Assembly (NCBI RefSeq): GCF_021134715.1
Contig: NC_060026.1
Span: forward strand, 12,019,001-12,083,000
DNA: 64,000 nt
Source of the DNA: Daphnia pulex
Lineage: Eukaryota; Arthropoda; Branchiopoda; Diplostraca; Daphniidae
Direction: 5' to 3'
A model generated the notes under the pieces. It had not been told where the DNA came from, ran no database searches, and saw only the letters and a program-made list of their open reading frames with translations. Every line of letters begins with the position of its first letter. Positions within the stretch are counted from its first letter, which is position 1. The position numbers and the translations under genes were made by a program. Shown piece after piece: positions 12,894 through 27,882 of this stretch.

Positions 12894-14156
12894 GTGAATT
12901 GATACTTTTGATAAGAAACATGAAGATAAATATGAATGACAAAATAATAAAAATAATCAATGGCTGAATCAAAACAGATTACGGAAGCTAAAATCATTAA
13001 AATGAAAGTCATAAACTTGCATAAACTTGTGTAGTTATCACTGTGTAGGTCATTGGGTATGAAAATTCAGGAAATGATTGACACTAAGAACTTAAAATAA
13101 GAAAGAATATTAAAAGATATACCATTTTGTCAATGCAAAATTGTCTGCTTTAAGATGGTTGAAGTTAATAAATGAACACCAGGAAGTAAGCTATATTGCA
13201 CTTTTGAAGAGCGACAGAAGAAACGCATACGATCCAACACGTTGTTTACGAAAAACTGCGCTGTTTCAAGGCTTTTCTACGTATTAGACTTTGGGATATA
13301 TCCTACCTGATGCCCAGAGGCAACTTTTCTGTTTACCAACAGATATTTGGTCGTGCTGCGGGCTTATCATTCGCTTCGTGGTCTTGTCTCATTCCTGGTT
13401 TTTGGACCGCCCTCTTTGAATTCCAATTGATGTTTTCCACAGCCGGCGTTCGTGCGTTCGTTACTATCTAGCGTGACCTTCGGTTATTCGCAACTTCTTT
13501 TTTTTTTTGCTTCGTCAGAACAGCTCGGCAAACGGACGACGGAAAAGATGAGAAGTAAACAGTAAATAGCTCCGGGCTAGACTTTAGGACAGGCTAAACA
13601 GTAAGACAGAACACGGTCTGGGAAGCGCATACTCTCTAACCTAATAATTAACTCCCGTTCCCGGCGCCCTGTCTTGTCGTTCCAGATCGTTCATGGCCTT
13701 GGGAAATCGAAATAGAAACAATTTTGAAATAACAAAGTTGGAAATTGGAATGTTTTGGCGCTAACGCCAAAAATGTTATGTCACTGCATCAGAGATTCAG
13801 AGTAAACAGGATTTAATTTTTAGTCGTTTTCTTATTAGACGACATAACTGGTATACGTGCTAATAAGAAATGCGTAGACTGTGCGATAAAGTTCCGAGAA
13901 AAATTAAACAGATAATACAATGTCCTTGGTCAGTGGTTTTGATTTTCACGGAGTGAATGATAACAAGTTAACAACATTTTGAAATATTAGATATTTGCTT
14001 ATGTTAAATATAAATTAGTAAAACTCTTCATCTCTAGTTGAGTTTGTACAAGCTGGACTTGCATGGACAGTATTGTTGCTATTATTAATCTTTGTAAATT
14101 CAAAAACGTTAAAAAGCGTGTGATGTACGTATGGGAAAACATCTTTTTGCATTGTT
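12894..14156. other. Intergenic: SLC25A42 promoter side and XYLB 3' end
   Basis: About 1.26 kb between two minus-strand genes. The more GC-balanced stretch near 13300-13700 is a plausible SLC25A42 promoter or 5' leader, but no TATA box or splice structure could be fixed. No gene seen. Confidence 0.45.
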
Positions 14157-16601
<2,445 letters not shown>

Positions 16602-19600
16602 TATTTTTGTGGTGAGCTTTTATTAGCACTACAGCTGCTCGACTCTTAAGCAAGTCTCTCGGAGCGTGACAGGATGATGACGACGTACGGAAGTTCATGA
16701 TAAAGAAGACGACTCACCGCACGCATCAGGAAAAACTGCTTACCTTTGTTTATGTTTTTTTTTTTTCTAGGTGTGTTTCGTCCGCCGTTGCCATGTCGCT
16801 TCTTCACGACGTTTTTGTCGTTCGTCCGTTCAAAATTTAAACGCAGAAAAATTCAAAATTTATGTTTCGACACAAAAATAATTGCTCAATACATCATTTT
16901 TTATAAGTTAAATAAATAACTCTTATTTTTGTGTGTGAACCCAACTGGAAATTTCACATAAATTCAACTTTAAGTCGCAAACAATTTTCCATTTTTCATC
17001 AGCTATGAATAAAAATGGAATTTCAATCAAAGTTCCTCATGAACATTTCGTATCGTATCATGGAGCGTGGGTGGATGAAAATAAACCAAAGATTATAACA
17101 GAATATCGCACAAATAGCAATCGCTAAAATGTGAAACTGACACCAATGCGAGTTCTACAGAAATATTGGAATAAAAAGAGTTCTCATCAACAACGAATTC
17201 AATTTAACCAAATTTTTGGAAAATTCTCTAAGGGCACCTCCACCAGTTGAGGTTGTAGCGCTTGCACCGATCCAAAAAAGCAAATAGTTTTTTATTGGAT
17301 CACAGCAAGCGCTATCGGAGAAGCCATCGGAGATACAAGTAATGAAATTAAAATTACATTCACGAGGGATTAGTTAAAAGATAATTTCCTCTTATCTTAA
17401 TATGTACATAGAATACGATCGCGTTGACGTGTACGGTAGTTGTCTTAAAAATAAACCAATCCAATCCGAGCCGGCAGTGTTTTATTTGTCTAGTCGATAT
17501 TATCGGCATATTGGAAATCCCAACTGGGTGCTGTAATCTCGATACTCCAGTCCTTGAGGGGGGGGGGGGATCGTTATGTGAGATCGCCTTTACTGTGTCG
17601 TTCGTCTAGTCAGCACATTGCGTAAAACAAAAGAAATAACAAGAGTGTAGTACTTAAACTCATAGGCGCTTTTGTAACAACAAGGCGTCGAAATGGTTAA
17701 ATTTCCGTTTAGCTTTCGGTATTTGTAAATGGCGCCACACGAACTCTTAAAAGTTTCATAGGGTACGAAATCGAGAGTTTCAAATGTTTTCTCAATCAGA
17801 GAAATTCCTTGTTCGCTTTCCCTCGCTGCGATTTAACGACCCAATAAAAATCTCAATTAAATTCTCTTGCCCAACCGCATTTTCATTTTTCTTTCGTACA
17901 TTATTCCGCAAGTTACGTAAAGAAATAAATTTCTAGTAGCCCAATAGGATAGAGGTCTCTCGATAAAATTCCTGATCGGAAATGATTGGAAAAAAAGGTG
18001 AACGAACCCCCGCCAAGACATCCGGGAACTTGTCATCCAATACTCACGCGAACTCATAATTCATCATGCTTAAAGATACGTACACATTTCCATAAGAGAT
18101 TTTCTTGTCGTCCATTCGTGTACACTATATCACGCAGTGTAGATAGATACCACAGCAGACGGTTACGCCAGACATAACACGGACTTGTTGTTTTGTTTCG
18201 AATGCAAATCTATCCAATGACACGCGTCGGCCATGCGGGATTTTACCATATTCCGATAACAAGGTATAGCACGCATATGTGCCTAATGAGATATTGATAT
18301 TATATAGTTCCGGTATAGGGATGATATATGTGGCTGTCTGGGTTTATTCATGTCAATTGTATACTAGTATATACTGGATTCATATCTTTTGTGGGCTCAC
18401 GCGTGTCTGTCGAGAAGATCACGTTGGTGGACTTATTCCTGACCTTCACGTATAGGAATGAAATGATGAAATGATATCTGGGTTTTTCCTTATGACTCCT
18501 TATGACTCCAGAGGGAATTGGATATCACATTTTAATAATAATTATCTCGTTTTTTGTTTAAAGTGGTGACCTATTAAATTTAAGAGGAAAATGACATTCT
18601 CCTTGCTCAACTAGGTAATTAATTCAAAGCTCGACCTGTCGTAGACTCGTTTCTTGGAAATTGAAATAATCATTGCGATATGTCGAGTTGCATAATAATG
18701 CTGAAATCGTGCAAGGATGATGACAAGTGGATCACGCCGTTATAAAGCTTAAGTGGTCGAAATAGTATTATATTATTCCTCTGAAAAATTGTAAATTCTA
18801 GCGCGATTTTATGGAAATAAGCGATTGGGGGAAAAAAAGGCCATTTGCCGACTGATTTTACGTTGCCACTGCCATGTCAACGTTAAAGGTTTAATATTTG
18901 ACGGCCACGTGATTACCATCACATACAACTAATATTAGAAATGGCGTGATCCTCTTTTGTATGCTATACGGCCGCTTTTGCCAAAGAAAAAAAGTTTCAG
19001 GTTACTTGGTATGAGGGGGACGCGGTTCTATTTTTCTCTGAATTCATCAAAATAAAAATAATGCGCGCTTTCGTTTGCTATTTGCAAATAAGAAACGATC
19101 TATATTCAACACCAGCGTCGCTGATAAACCCTGTAAACAAGATAGAAACTGTATATAATCTTCTTCTCCATCAAACATGTAGGCTGACGTTCAGATTAGA
19201 GAGAACATGTCGCCGAAATAATGGCGAAACATATACGTAAACATTCGAGTCTCGGTCATGCAGCTTTGCAGTCCTCCCATCTTAATCGCATACCTAATTA
19301 CTTTTCAAAAGAAAGTAACTGGACTTGTAATCTTGCCGAATGCTAATAATAATTCCAAATACGGCAGGCTCGTCACGGACCCAGCAGATGATGCGCAAAT
19401 ACATGCCCAACCGAATCTCCGTTCTGAAAACGAAGAAGACTTCCGCATTTGAATTCTGTTGAAAAAATAAATTACAGATTATTTAGTTCTCTCTATGCCG
19501 TCATCAAAAAACAGTTTTGCGACGTTCCCACGACGGCCTTGCATGTCCTTCGCGGAATGGAAATATGCTGGTAGGAGGGGCGTACGATTTCTTATAGTCA

Positions 19601-20217
19601 CATTTTAACGACACCGTATACGCAAATGAACGCGCCTTTAAAGGGAAGGTGGAAAATTGGCCAATATGGTAATACGGCCATGGTGATATAAGAACATAAG
19701 GACGTTCTATTTAGTTTTGCCAGTTGAATTTAAAAAAAAAAATAATAATAATAACAGCGGGTCCTTTTTTTAAAATGAAATGTCGAATAGCTTCACTGCT
19801 GATTAGCATACGCTCTGCGTCGTAGTATCCTATGGCTTGGGGCTATATTTTCCTACGTCGGCCTTTTTAGTCTTCTACGTAACATTTTTTAAATTTTAAA
19901 TGAAGAAGAAATGCATATTAATATTCACCTTAACCCCACAGTATATTCATTAGAACCAGTTGAAACTGGATGGGAAATAGAAAACAATAACTTGTGTTTT
20001 TTAAAAGTTGAGTTGCCAGGAGCAATCCATCCAACAGGTAAAGATGGAAAGAACATTTATTCGTGAGGGTTGATACACCAGCACGGCCGGTGCCTACGTG
20101 TTCGTTTTTTTTTTTTCTCGGCACCAAAAAAAGAATGTTTGTACATGGCGCCACGCGTCCGGAGACAGAGAGAAGTGGGAGGAGTGAAGAGGGAGCCTGG
20201 GAGGAGGGATCTGACTG
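16602..20217. other. 3.6 kb intergenic region, no gene seen
   Basis: This lies between divergent XYLB and the first cysteine dioxygenase gene. It contains a G10 run near 17559 and an imperfect hairpin at about 17257-17317 (see its own entry). Sequence from about 18.9 kb onward is related to the stretch at 24.2-24.9 kb upstream of the second dioxygenase gene, so it belongs to the duplicated unit. Frames at 17424, 17857 and 19258 are short and unsupported. Confidence 0.5.
17257..17317. repeat. Imperfect short inverted repeat (hairpin)
   Basis: AGCGCTTGCACCGATCCAA pairs with TTGGATCACAGCAAGCGCT about 23 bases downstream; 16 of the 19 positions are complementary. It could be a structured RNA, the end of a small transposon, or chance. 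Confidence 0.4.
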
Positions 20218-20260
20218 TATAAATGTGGACTAGTTGGATAGGTTACCCTTCATTAGGCAC
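20218..20260 (+). promoter_or_regulatory. Core promoter of CDO gene 1 (TATA box plus initiator-like sequence)
   Basis: TATAAAT at 20218-20224 is followed about 25 bases later by TTACCCTTCATTAGGCA, a plausible transcription start region. The sequence from TTACCCTTCATT onward recurs upstream of CDO gene 2 at about 24810-24880, so the core promoter was duplicated with the gene. Confidence 0.6.
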
Positions 20261-20466
20261 CATTGCATCGTTGAGTGACAGCTGCAGTTTCTGGGTTGTC
20301 GAATCGAAGCAAACATTTTGTCTTTGACCACTGCACAAATTCCCTTTGTGAATATTTTTAAAATCCACTACGTGATTGTCATTCCCTCACAAGTGTCTTA
20401 TTTTGTCTGATCTTTGAATTTTTAAAAAGCAAAAGAGAAACAAAACAAAGTAGAGAATATCACATC

Positions 20467-22615
20467 ATGGCGTACAATGTAGCCACGTTGGACGAGCTCA
20501 TCGCCGAGTTACACAAAGCGTTCGAAAGTGACTCGGTGGACGTGGATCACGTCACGCAGCTCATGCAATCCTACAAGAGCAATCCGGCTGATTGGGGGAA
20601 ATTCGCTAAATTCGATCGCTACCGGTAAATATCCAGCAATTTAATATATTTTTTTTATTTTGTCAAAATGATTGAATCAACAAAAATGGTCCCATCTCAA
20701 TTTCCTACGCTCCCAATTCAATTTTCTGTTGAAAAACAAGTTATAAAAACAAATGTCTGCTGCGTCAGCTTTAATATATAGTCCCCCAATTTCTCAGAAC
20801 TAGAAATTTCACTCATTAACAAGTTCTGTCCCATCGCTGACCTTTAAAGAAAAAACCCACATATGTTTTTGCCAAAACTTTCTCTATCCTCCCCACATTC
20901 TTTTGGCATCTTTTTCTTTTTTATCACATTGACCCGAGCAGCCGAGCTTTTATTCTTATATTTTACCAGCCTCCCCACGATAAAAACATATATTTTTGGG
21001 TTTCGTAGCTGTGTCTGAACTACTACACTTGGTGTGTAGTAGTTTTGAACCAAAATCTTTTATCAACCCCACACCCACACCGGGACGTGTGTGTCCGATA
21101 ATGTGCCAACCGCATTAGTATGGCAGTGCCAGACCTTTTTTGATTTTTAAAAGGTTTTGTGGTTTTTATCATTTTTTTATTTCAAGGTTCTAGAAGATTT
21201 CGCACCTGATGTTGTTGTTGTTGTTGCATTGTTCAAATGTGAACTTTATCGATAAGTTGTACTCTACCCACTTGTTTGTTTACCGTCTTAGTGTAAATTG
21301 TATGTTGAACTGCGCAATCAAAAAAAGTTCTGGAACTATACGTCACATGTGGACGGAACCGGTTCGAGCCGAAGTTGTGACACATTAGCCCGCGTAGCCT
21401 GTCAACAACTGATACGAATATGCTAATTAATAACATTAAAATTTATTTTTATTTTGCAGATACACTCGAAATTTAGTGGACGAAGGTAACGGCAAATTCA
21501 ATTTGATGCTGCTCTGCTGGGGTGAGGGTCACAGTTCGGCCGTTCACGATCACGCCGACGCTCATTGCTTCATGAAAATGCTGGACGGCACGCTCAAAGA
21601 AGTCCGCTTCGCCTGGCCGTCTGATGGCAACAACAGCAGCCCAGCAACAACCGAAAGCGGTGCCGGAGACGCCCAAGAACTCCAAACCACCGGTTCCACG
21701 CTGCTGGAAGTGAACGGCGTCTGCTACATTAATGGTAAAAAAACATTTATAATCCCGCTTCCAACATTTCGTTGAAGGTTGAAGGCCTTTTTACCTTTCA
21801 AATAGAGAATGTATCGAAACTTTTGTAGATTTAATCTTCCAATCTAAATCTCGACCGTGTCGACATTTTTATGAAATAACAACCGAAACTTTTGGTTGTT
21901 TGTCGTCTCTCCAGGGCAGGGTTATCTGTTTGTCGGTCACGTTAATATTTGTATGATTTTAGAGAGACACTTTCTTATCTCGATTTTGTTCGCCCATAAC
22001 ATGCTAAGTAGTCAAGAGCGTGTGGGGTGATCGGAAGATGTTACGGGGGGGCCATTCAAGGCTCCCGTCTTGTTGCTATGGGTGACGTCAACGCGTGAAT
22101 CCATGGCCAGCGGCGAATAATATGGAAACAAATAAGGAAAAGAAAAATAGTACGTACGATAACGACACGATAAAAACTAGCTTTATTTGCATTATGGCGG
22201 ACGACGAGGGGAAGTAAATGTTTAGACTGAAAAGTGACGACTCAACATGTTATTGAGCGAATGCGCGTCTCACGTTGCCCGATTTCTCTCATTTCGTTTA
22301 GATTCGCTCGGATTGCATCGAGTGGAGAACCCGAGTCACGTGGACCGCTCCGTGTCGCTGCACCTGTACAGCCCGCCTTTCGACACCTGTCACATGTTCG
22401 ACCAGCGGACGGGCAAAAAGACGGCGGCCAAAGTCACGTTCTGGAGCAAATTCGGCGAGCGCGTTCCATCGGTAAAATTTCGAAAAAAAATTAATAAATT
22501 ATAATCAATTTTTGTTTTTAATTTGATTAAATTTTCTTAGACGGTGGTTCCTCATTCGTGCTCGATTCCGAAGGTGACCGAAGGATCTTCCGCCACGGCG
22601 GCAACCACCAATTGA
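20467..22615 (+). CDS. CDO1: Cysteine dioxygenase, copy 1
   Basis: A cytosolic non-heme iron cupin enzyme that oxidises cysteine to cysteine sulfinate, the first step to taurine and sulfate. Exons 20467-20624, 21460-21734, 22302-22471 and 22541-22615 give 225 residues (human about 200). Active-site residues are all present: Fe ligands His82 and His84 in [10 protein letters not shown], His150 in [10 protein letters not shown]; Cys89, which forms the thioether crosslink with Tyr167; the Ser163-His165-Tyr167 triad in [13 protein letters not shown]; and substrate-binding Arg56 in [15 protein letters not shown] 10-20 residue insert rich in Asn, Ser and Thr follows FAWPSDG. The C-terminal 25 residues are encoded by a small last exon and are not conserved. 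Introns 1 and 2 are long for this window (835 and 567 bp). The gene is the left member of a tandem pair. Confidence 0.96.
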
Positions 22616-24800
22616 AAATCATTTCGTGAATTAGAAGCAGCAGAACGCGCCGTCGGCACCCAGCATCCGTTAAAAAGCTAACGAGAGAGACCTGATTACA
22701 ATTAAAACTCCCAAAAGCCATCGCCTTATCATCCAAAAGAATTTTTTTTTTACAGTAGCTAGTATCGAATCGAAACCATTATTATGATTGTTATCCTTTT
22801 ACGTAAGATGAGAAGTTCTTTTTTCTCGACGTGTCTGTCGCTGACTCGGATATTAATTTTCCTTCTACAAATTTTACTACAGGTGTCTGTGTATGTTAGC
22901 AACAGAGACCCAGAATGAGTATAGCAGCGCCATACATATATATATATATCCGTGTACACTTACATATAATCTTCAACTTCCAGTCTAATAATTTTATATC
23001 AAAAGAAATTTTTTTTTACTATCTGAATATATAAACGACAACGACGACCAAACAATCGTCGGCATTGATTCACATTTTTTTTATTTTCTTTTTAAATCAA
23101 ATTTTACTGATGATTGTATAACGTGGCGACAAATCTGTTCAAACTGGCATTTATTGGAGAATGTGATGGAACTAAATATAAATGACTGATCTGCGGGTGC
23201 TGGGCACTGGACCGGCGCAATAAAAATTGTACAAATTGGAAAATAAACGACACTTGAAAAATATTCTCTGTTTGTTGCGTTCTAATATTTGATTGGAATT
23301 TAGTCGAATCCATTGTTGAGACTTGAGATATTGTTTGTCCAGAAGGGATTATTATTACATGATTCACGATGTCTATTACGTATCGACATTTAGTCGCGGT
23401 GAGGATGTTGTATAATAAAATGCGGTTATAGAATTTGATCGTCACATTTCTTATCTGTTCAAAATTTAAACATGTTGTTTTTCTCTTCTTTTTGTTGTTT
23501 CGTCATTTTTCGAATTGATGTTCCAGCCTAGTTTTTTTTTTCTCTCGTGGACGTAGTTGGCTCCTCCCTTTTTGGCTACCATGAGAGCATCGACATCTAT
23601 ACACCATCTGGGAACTACATGTATCAATATTTTCAATTAAATGACACTAGGAAGCGTTTATTTTAAAGAGGGAATTTTGAATGGAAAGTCAGCGGTCGAC
23701 AGCCAAGTGGCAAGCAAGCCGCAAACACCGTTGAGCGGTGTAGATTATTGGGACGTTCAAACTTAATACTTGGTACTAACCCATTAATGAATTTATAAAT
23801 GAGTGATGTTAAGGCAATATGCAAGTTAATTTTCTAATTATCAAAATTAATTGTTTACCGCCTAGCCTTCTTTTCATTCCCGATTTATAGGGACCTAATT
23901 TATCAAGATGTAATGAATTTTGGGAATTTGAAAATAAAAAAATTTCAATCATCCCTTTTTGAAAATTGCGCCTGGAAAAACATTGCATATTTTTTTTTAA
24001 ATTACATTAATCAACCTAAGAATTCATTAGGTTCATAATTCATTAACCAACCCCACCGACACTTATTATTAGTACGAGGGTGACGATTATATTAATTGTA
24101 TTTCTAATATTTGGCGAATGACACTGCTGTCGCTTAAATTTCGACAGCTAAGTCAATCTTAAGACTTGAAGTCTTAACAGCCGTGTCTAGCTGTCTATCT
24201 ACCATGTATACTAGCGGCTTACAATTATAAGTGACGTGATCGCGCCTTTGTAGGCTATATATTGTGGCCGCCCTTGTGCAAAGAACAATAGTTACATTAT
24301 ACCGTATAGGTTACTTGATGTGGGGGTGTCGGTTTTTTCTAAGAACTAAATTTCATAAATAAATCTAAAGGTGAGGTTTTGTTATTTGCAAAGAGGTCTT
24401 TCGACTCCGCACCATAGCTCCGTCACCGCTGATAATAGACCCACAGTAAAGTGTAAATAAGATAGAGATATTTTCGTTGTCACCCCAAAAGATAGACTGA
24501 CGTGAGGGTCGCCGAATAAATATAGTAAAACATATGAACAGTCGAGTCGCCCATTATGAATTGCCTCATCTTAATCACGTCAACATAACAGCTATATTGA
24601 CTCTCCAAAAGCCATTTTGAACGAAATGATGAAACATTTATACGCACAATCTCTCCCCCCCCCCCCCCCTTTGAAAATCTCCAAGTTGCTTTCCAAGAAT
24701 TACAACGCCGCTGTCCAACACGATTTTATATGGAGATAATCAACGCAATAAAGGGGGTGAACAGAGACATTTGCTGAAAAATGAGATAGGTAACCCATGG
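22616..24800. other. Intergenic between the two CDO genes; 3' end of copy 1 and duplicated upstream DNA of copy 2
   Basis: A poly(A) signal AATAAA sits at 23219-23224 in a stretch (GCGGGTGCTGGGCACTGGAC before it) that recurs after CDO copy 2 near 26760. From about 24.2 kb the DNA is related to 18.9-19.3 kb upstream of copy 1 (for example CATCTTAATC and CGCTGATAA blocks in the same order). A C14-16 run lies at about 24655-24670. No other gene seen. Confidence 0.6.
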
Positions 24801-24809
24801 TTACCCGAG

Positions 24810-24880
24810 TTACCCTTCATTATATAGGCAACATCGCAGTTTGAGTAACAGCAGCAGTTCGATAGCTGAATCGAAAACAT
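24810..24880 (+). promoter_or_regulatory. Core promoter of CDO gene 2 (paralogous to that of gene 1)
   Basis: GAGTTACCCTTCATTATATAGGC at 24808 onward matches the start region of copy 1, followed by the same CAGCAGTT...GAATCGAA leader pattern. The TATA box of copy 1 has no clear counterpart at the same distance. Confidence 0.5.
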
Positions 24881-24988
24881 CTCCACTGAACACAATTTCT
24901 TTGCAGTTGGGGTGAATATCGGTGAATATTTAATCTGCGCCTTGATTCAGTCCAATTTAAATTTTGCTATTCTAAAAACAGAATCGTC

Positions 24989-26511
24989 ATGGCTGGCAAC
25001 ACGTTGAACGAGCTCAAAGCAAATTTACACGAAGCGTTCCAGAGCGACCCGGTGGACATGGATCACGTCAAGGATCTCATGGAACGCTACAGTAGCAATC
25101 CGGCTGATTGGGGGCAATTCGCTATATTTGATAGCACCCAGTAAATATTAAATTTTTTTTTCAATCAAGAAACAAAAATACTCTTTTTTCAATTTCTTAT
25201 TTGCTCAAAATTGATTTTGTGTGAGAAAACAAAAGTTTAGAAGACCTATAGAAGACTTATAGGGCTACCCAATTTTTCGTAAAGCTTTGGGGAATTTTTC
25301 ATTAAAACATTTTTTAATGGAATTATGGAGGGAAAACTTAAACTGTCCCAAAAGCCACACCTTTTCCGACTTGTGTGTAACTTTGAAGTTTGAATTTTGA
25401 ACCAAATGTTTCACCACAACCCCGCCCACACCAGGACTTGGTAAATAAACCGCATCAGCACGACGGCGATATACAAAGTTGAGAATATTTCTAGTTTAAT
25501 CGTTACTATATTTTTGAAAAAAGATTGTGCATCTGAAGTAATTTTTTTAAACGTGAACTTGGTGTGTAATATAGACGGAACCGGTTCGAGCCAAATTTGC
25601 GACACGTCAGCAACTGACTCAAATATCGAGTGTTATCACAAAATTGTTAATTAACGTTTTGATTTGTTCAAGTTACACCCGAATTTTGGTGGACGAAGGT
25701 AATGGCAAATTCAATGTGATACTCCTCTGCTGGGGACCGGGTCAAGGTTCGCCCATTCACGATCACGCCGACGCTCATTGCTTCATGAAAATGCTGGATG
25801 GCGAGCTGAAAGAAGTCCGCTTCGACTGGCCCTCCGGTAGCAACGCACAAGAATTGCACGAAACGAGTTCTACGGTGCTGAAAGTGAATGAAGTTAGCTA
25901 CATTAATGGTAAGAAGCTTATATTTTTCAGAATATGGTAATAGTATTCAGAATATACGGTACGATTCAAAGCTCCCGCCATTGTTGCTATGAGTGACGTC
26001 AACGCGTGAATTTATAGCCAGCGGCGCAAATATTAAAAAAAAAGGAGAACACTATAAGTGCACGATAAAGGCAAGATAAGAACTAGCTTTGTTTGAAACT
26101 TCGAATGTTTAGGTTGAAATGTAACACCGGATGACTTTACTTTAACACAATGTTACTATAAGAAGGAATTTCATTTTCACGACACTCAATGGCTCTTTTT
26201 TATTCCGTTCAGATTCAATCGGATTGCATCAAGTGGGAAATACAAGTGACAAAGGGGCAGTTTCGTTGCACTTGTACAGCCCACCTTACAGCAAATGTCA
26301 CACGTTCAAGCCTCAGACGGGCGAAAAGTCTGAGGCCAACATTACGTTCTGGAGCAAGGTTGGCGAGCGCGTCGTTCCACCAGTAAAATTTTTAAAAATA
26401 ATTGATCAATTCGAAAAATTAGTGAATTCAATGAAAATATTGATTTCTCAGACGACGACTCATCAATCGTGTTGGAGCCCGGCGGCGACCAACTGCGACG
26501 GCTGCAAATAG
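24989..26511 (+). CDS. Cysteine dioxygenase, copy 2 (tandem paralogue)
   Basis: Exons 24989-25140, 25673-25908, 26213-26382 and 26452-26511 give 205 residues with the same intron positions and phases as copy 1. The iron ligands (His80 and His82 in [10 protein letters not shown]; His135 in DSIGLHQVGN), Cys87, Arg54 ([14 protein letters not shown]) and the Ser147-His149-Tyr151 triad ([13 protein letters not shown]) are intact, so it should be catalytically competent. It differs from copy 1 by a shorter insert after FDWPSG, Gln and Gly replacing Arg and Glu after the third iron ligand, and an unrelated Cys-rich tail ending NCDGCK. Introns are shorter than in copy 1. The divergence is clearly more than allelic, so the duplication is not recent, and both frames have been kept open. 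Confidence 0.95.
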
Positions 26512-26785
26512 GAATCATTACGTAAGAGAAGAACGCGCCGTCAACACCCAGCATCAGTTGAAACTAACGAGTGACCTTTTACTACTACAATTTTTAATTT
26601 GTGGACCAAGCCTTTATCATAAAAAAGAAATTTTTAGTAGCTATTAGTGAATCGAAACCATTTGATTGTTATCCTTTTTTTTGTCTTACAATCAATGATT
26701 TTCTTTTATTTTAAAATTTGCTGGTGTTTGTCATGGTGTTTTTAGCGTGGCGAAAAATTGCGGGTGTTGGGCAATGGACAGGCGC

Positions 26786-26791
26786 AATAAA
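26786..26791 (+). terminator. Polyadenylation signal of CDO gene 2
   Basis: AATAAA within GGCGCAATAAAA, the same context as the signal of copy 1 at 23219. Confidence 0.6.
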
Positions 26792-27882
26792 AGTAGAACA
26801 AATTAAAATAAACGACCCTTGAAAAAAAAATACTTCACTTTTTCTTACGCTAAAAAATTGGATTGGACACGTTCAAGGTGAAATATACAGTCTAATCCGT
26901 TGTTGAGATATTGTTTGATCAAAAGGGTATTATTACATGATACGCGATGTCCATATTGCTTATCGAAACAATCGGTGAGGATGTTCTATAATAAAATACA
27001 GATATATTTAATATTTGTTCGTCACACTCGCATTTCTTATGTCGTTCGTATCTTTACAAGCAGAAAAATATAAAACGTCGTTTTCCTGTTCTATTTAAAG
27101 TTGTGTCATTTTTTTAATCAACGGAGTATGCACACGTTATTACTTTGAATCGAAAGTGTCGGTTCCTGATTTTAAAATCAAGTGCGAGTCTCATCGTCCG
27201 TCTCAAAAGTCCGTCAGTTGGAAAAATAAAGTAGTAGTTTTTCGAGTCGAAAAAGTCAAGAGTCATTCGTGTCACATAATACTATAATAATAATTGTATT
27301 GCGTTTATCGTAATTCCAGGATTAAGCTCTGTGATGGTTTGAAAATTTAAATGAAAAGACGAGGGAAATTAAAAGCGACGAGGATTGCGTGAATGAAGTT
27401 TTACGTTTTTCTGTTGGAAATGAAACCAAAAAAGAAAAACAAAATTTAGTCGGAAAATATGTGTTAGTAACTCCCGCCCATTTCCTCACACGGCCAGCGT
27501 GGGAGAATAAACATCGAATTAATTTCGATGAGTGGGAGGAATAACTGAAAATATTTTCTTTGCGGGTTTTTTTGTTTCGATCGAATGGTGTAGATGCGGA
27601 TTAATCAGGAAAAGGGTCTGCGACAATCGTGGCATATGTTTTTTGTACACACGTTAACCTACTTATTCACGGGATGGGGCGGGGGGAGAGAATCTGAACT
27701 GATGAGAAAATTGTACACGAAACAAAATTCGTTGGTCAAAAAAAGGAGGACAGTATGACACAGAAAAGGCACAGAGTGGCGCATGCGTACGTCTTTTTTA
27801 ACGGTCTACTACGTAACAGAGTCAATACCATTTCTGGAATTATTTCAAACATAAAAAAAAAAAAATTAAAATAAAAAATCCG
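26792..27882. other. Intergenic between converging CDO2 and the Pro/Gln-rich gene
   Basis: AT-rich with no supported frame. The first part still resembles the 3' flank of CDO copy 1 (ATTATTACATGA, CGATGTC and GAGGATGTT blocks near 23345-23405 and 26930-26985). Confidence 0.5.

Noticed and set aside
21350-21370. B-box-like GGTTCGAGCC, also at about 25577
   Set aside because: Both copies lie in intron 1 of the CDO paralogues, with no A box or cloverleaf; the match is shared only because of the duplication.
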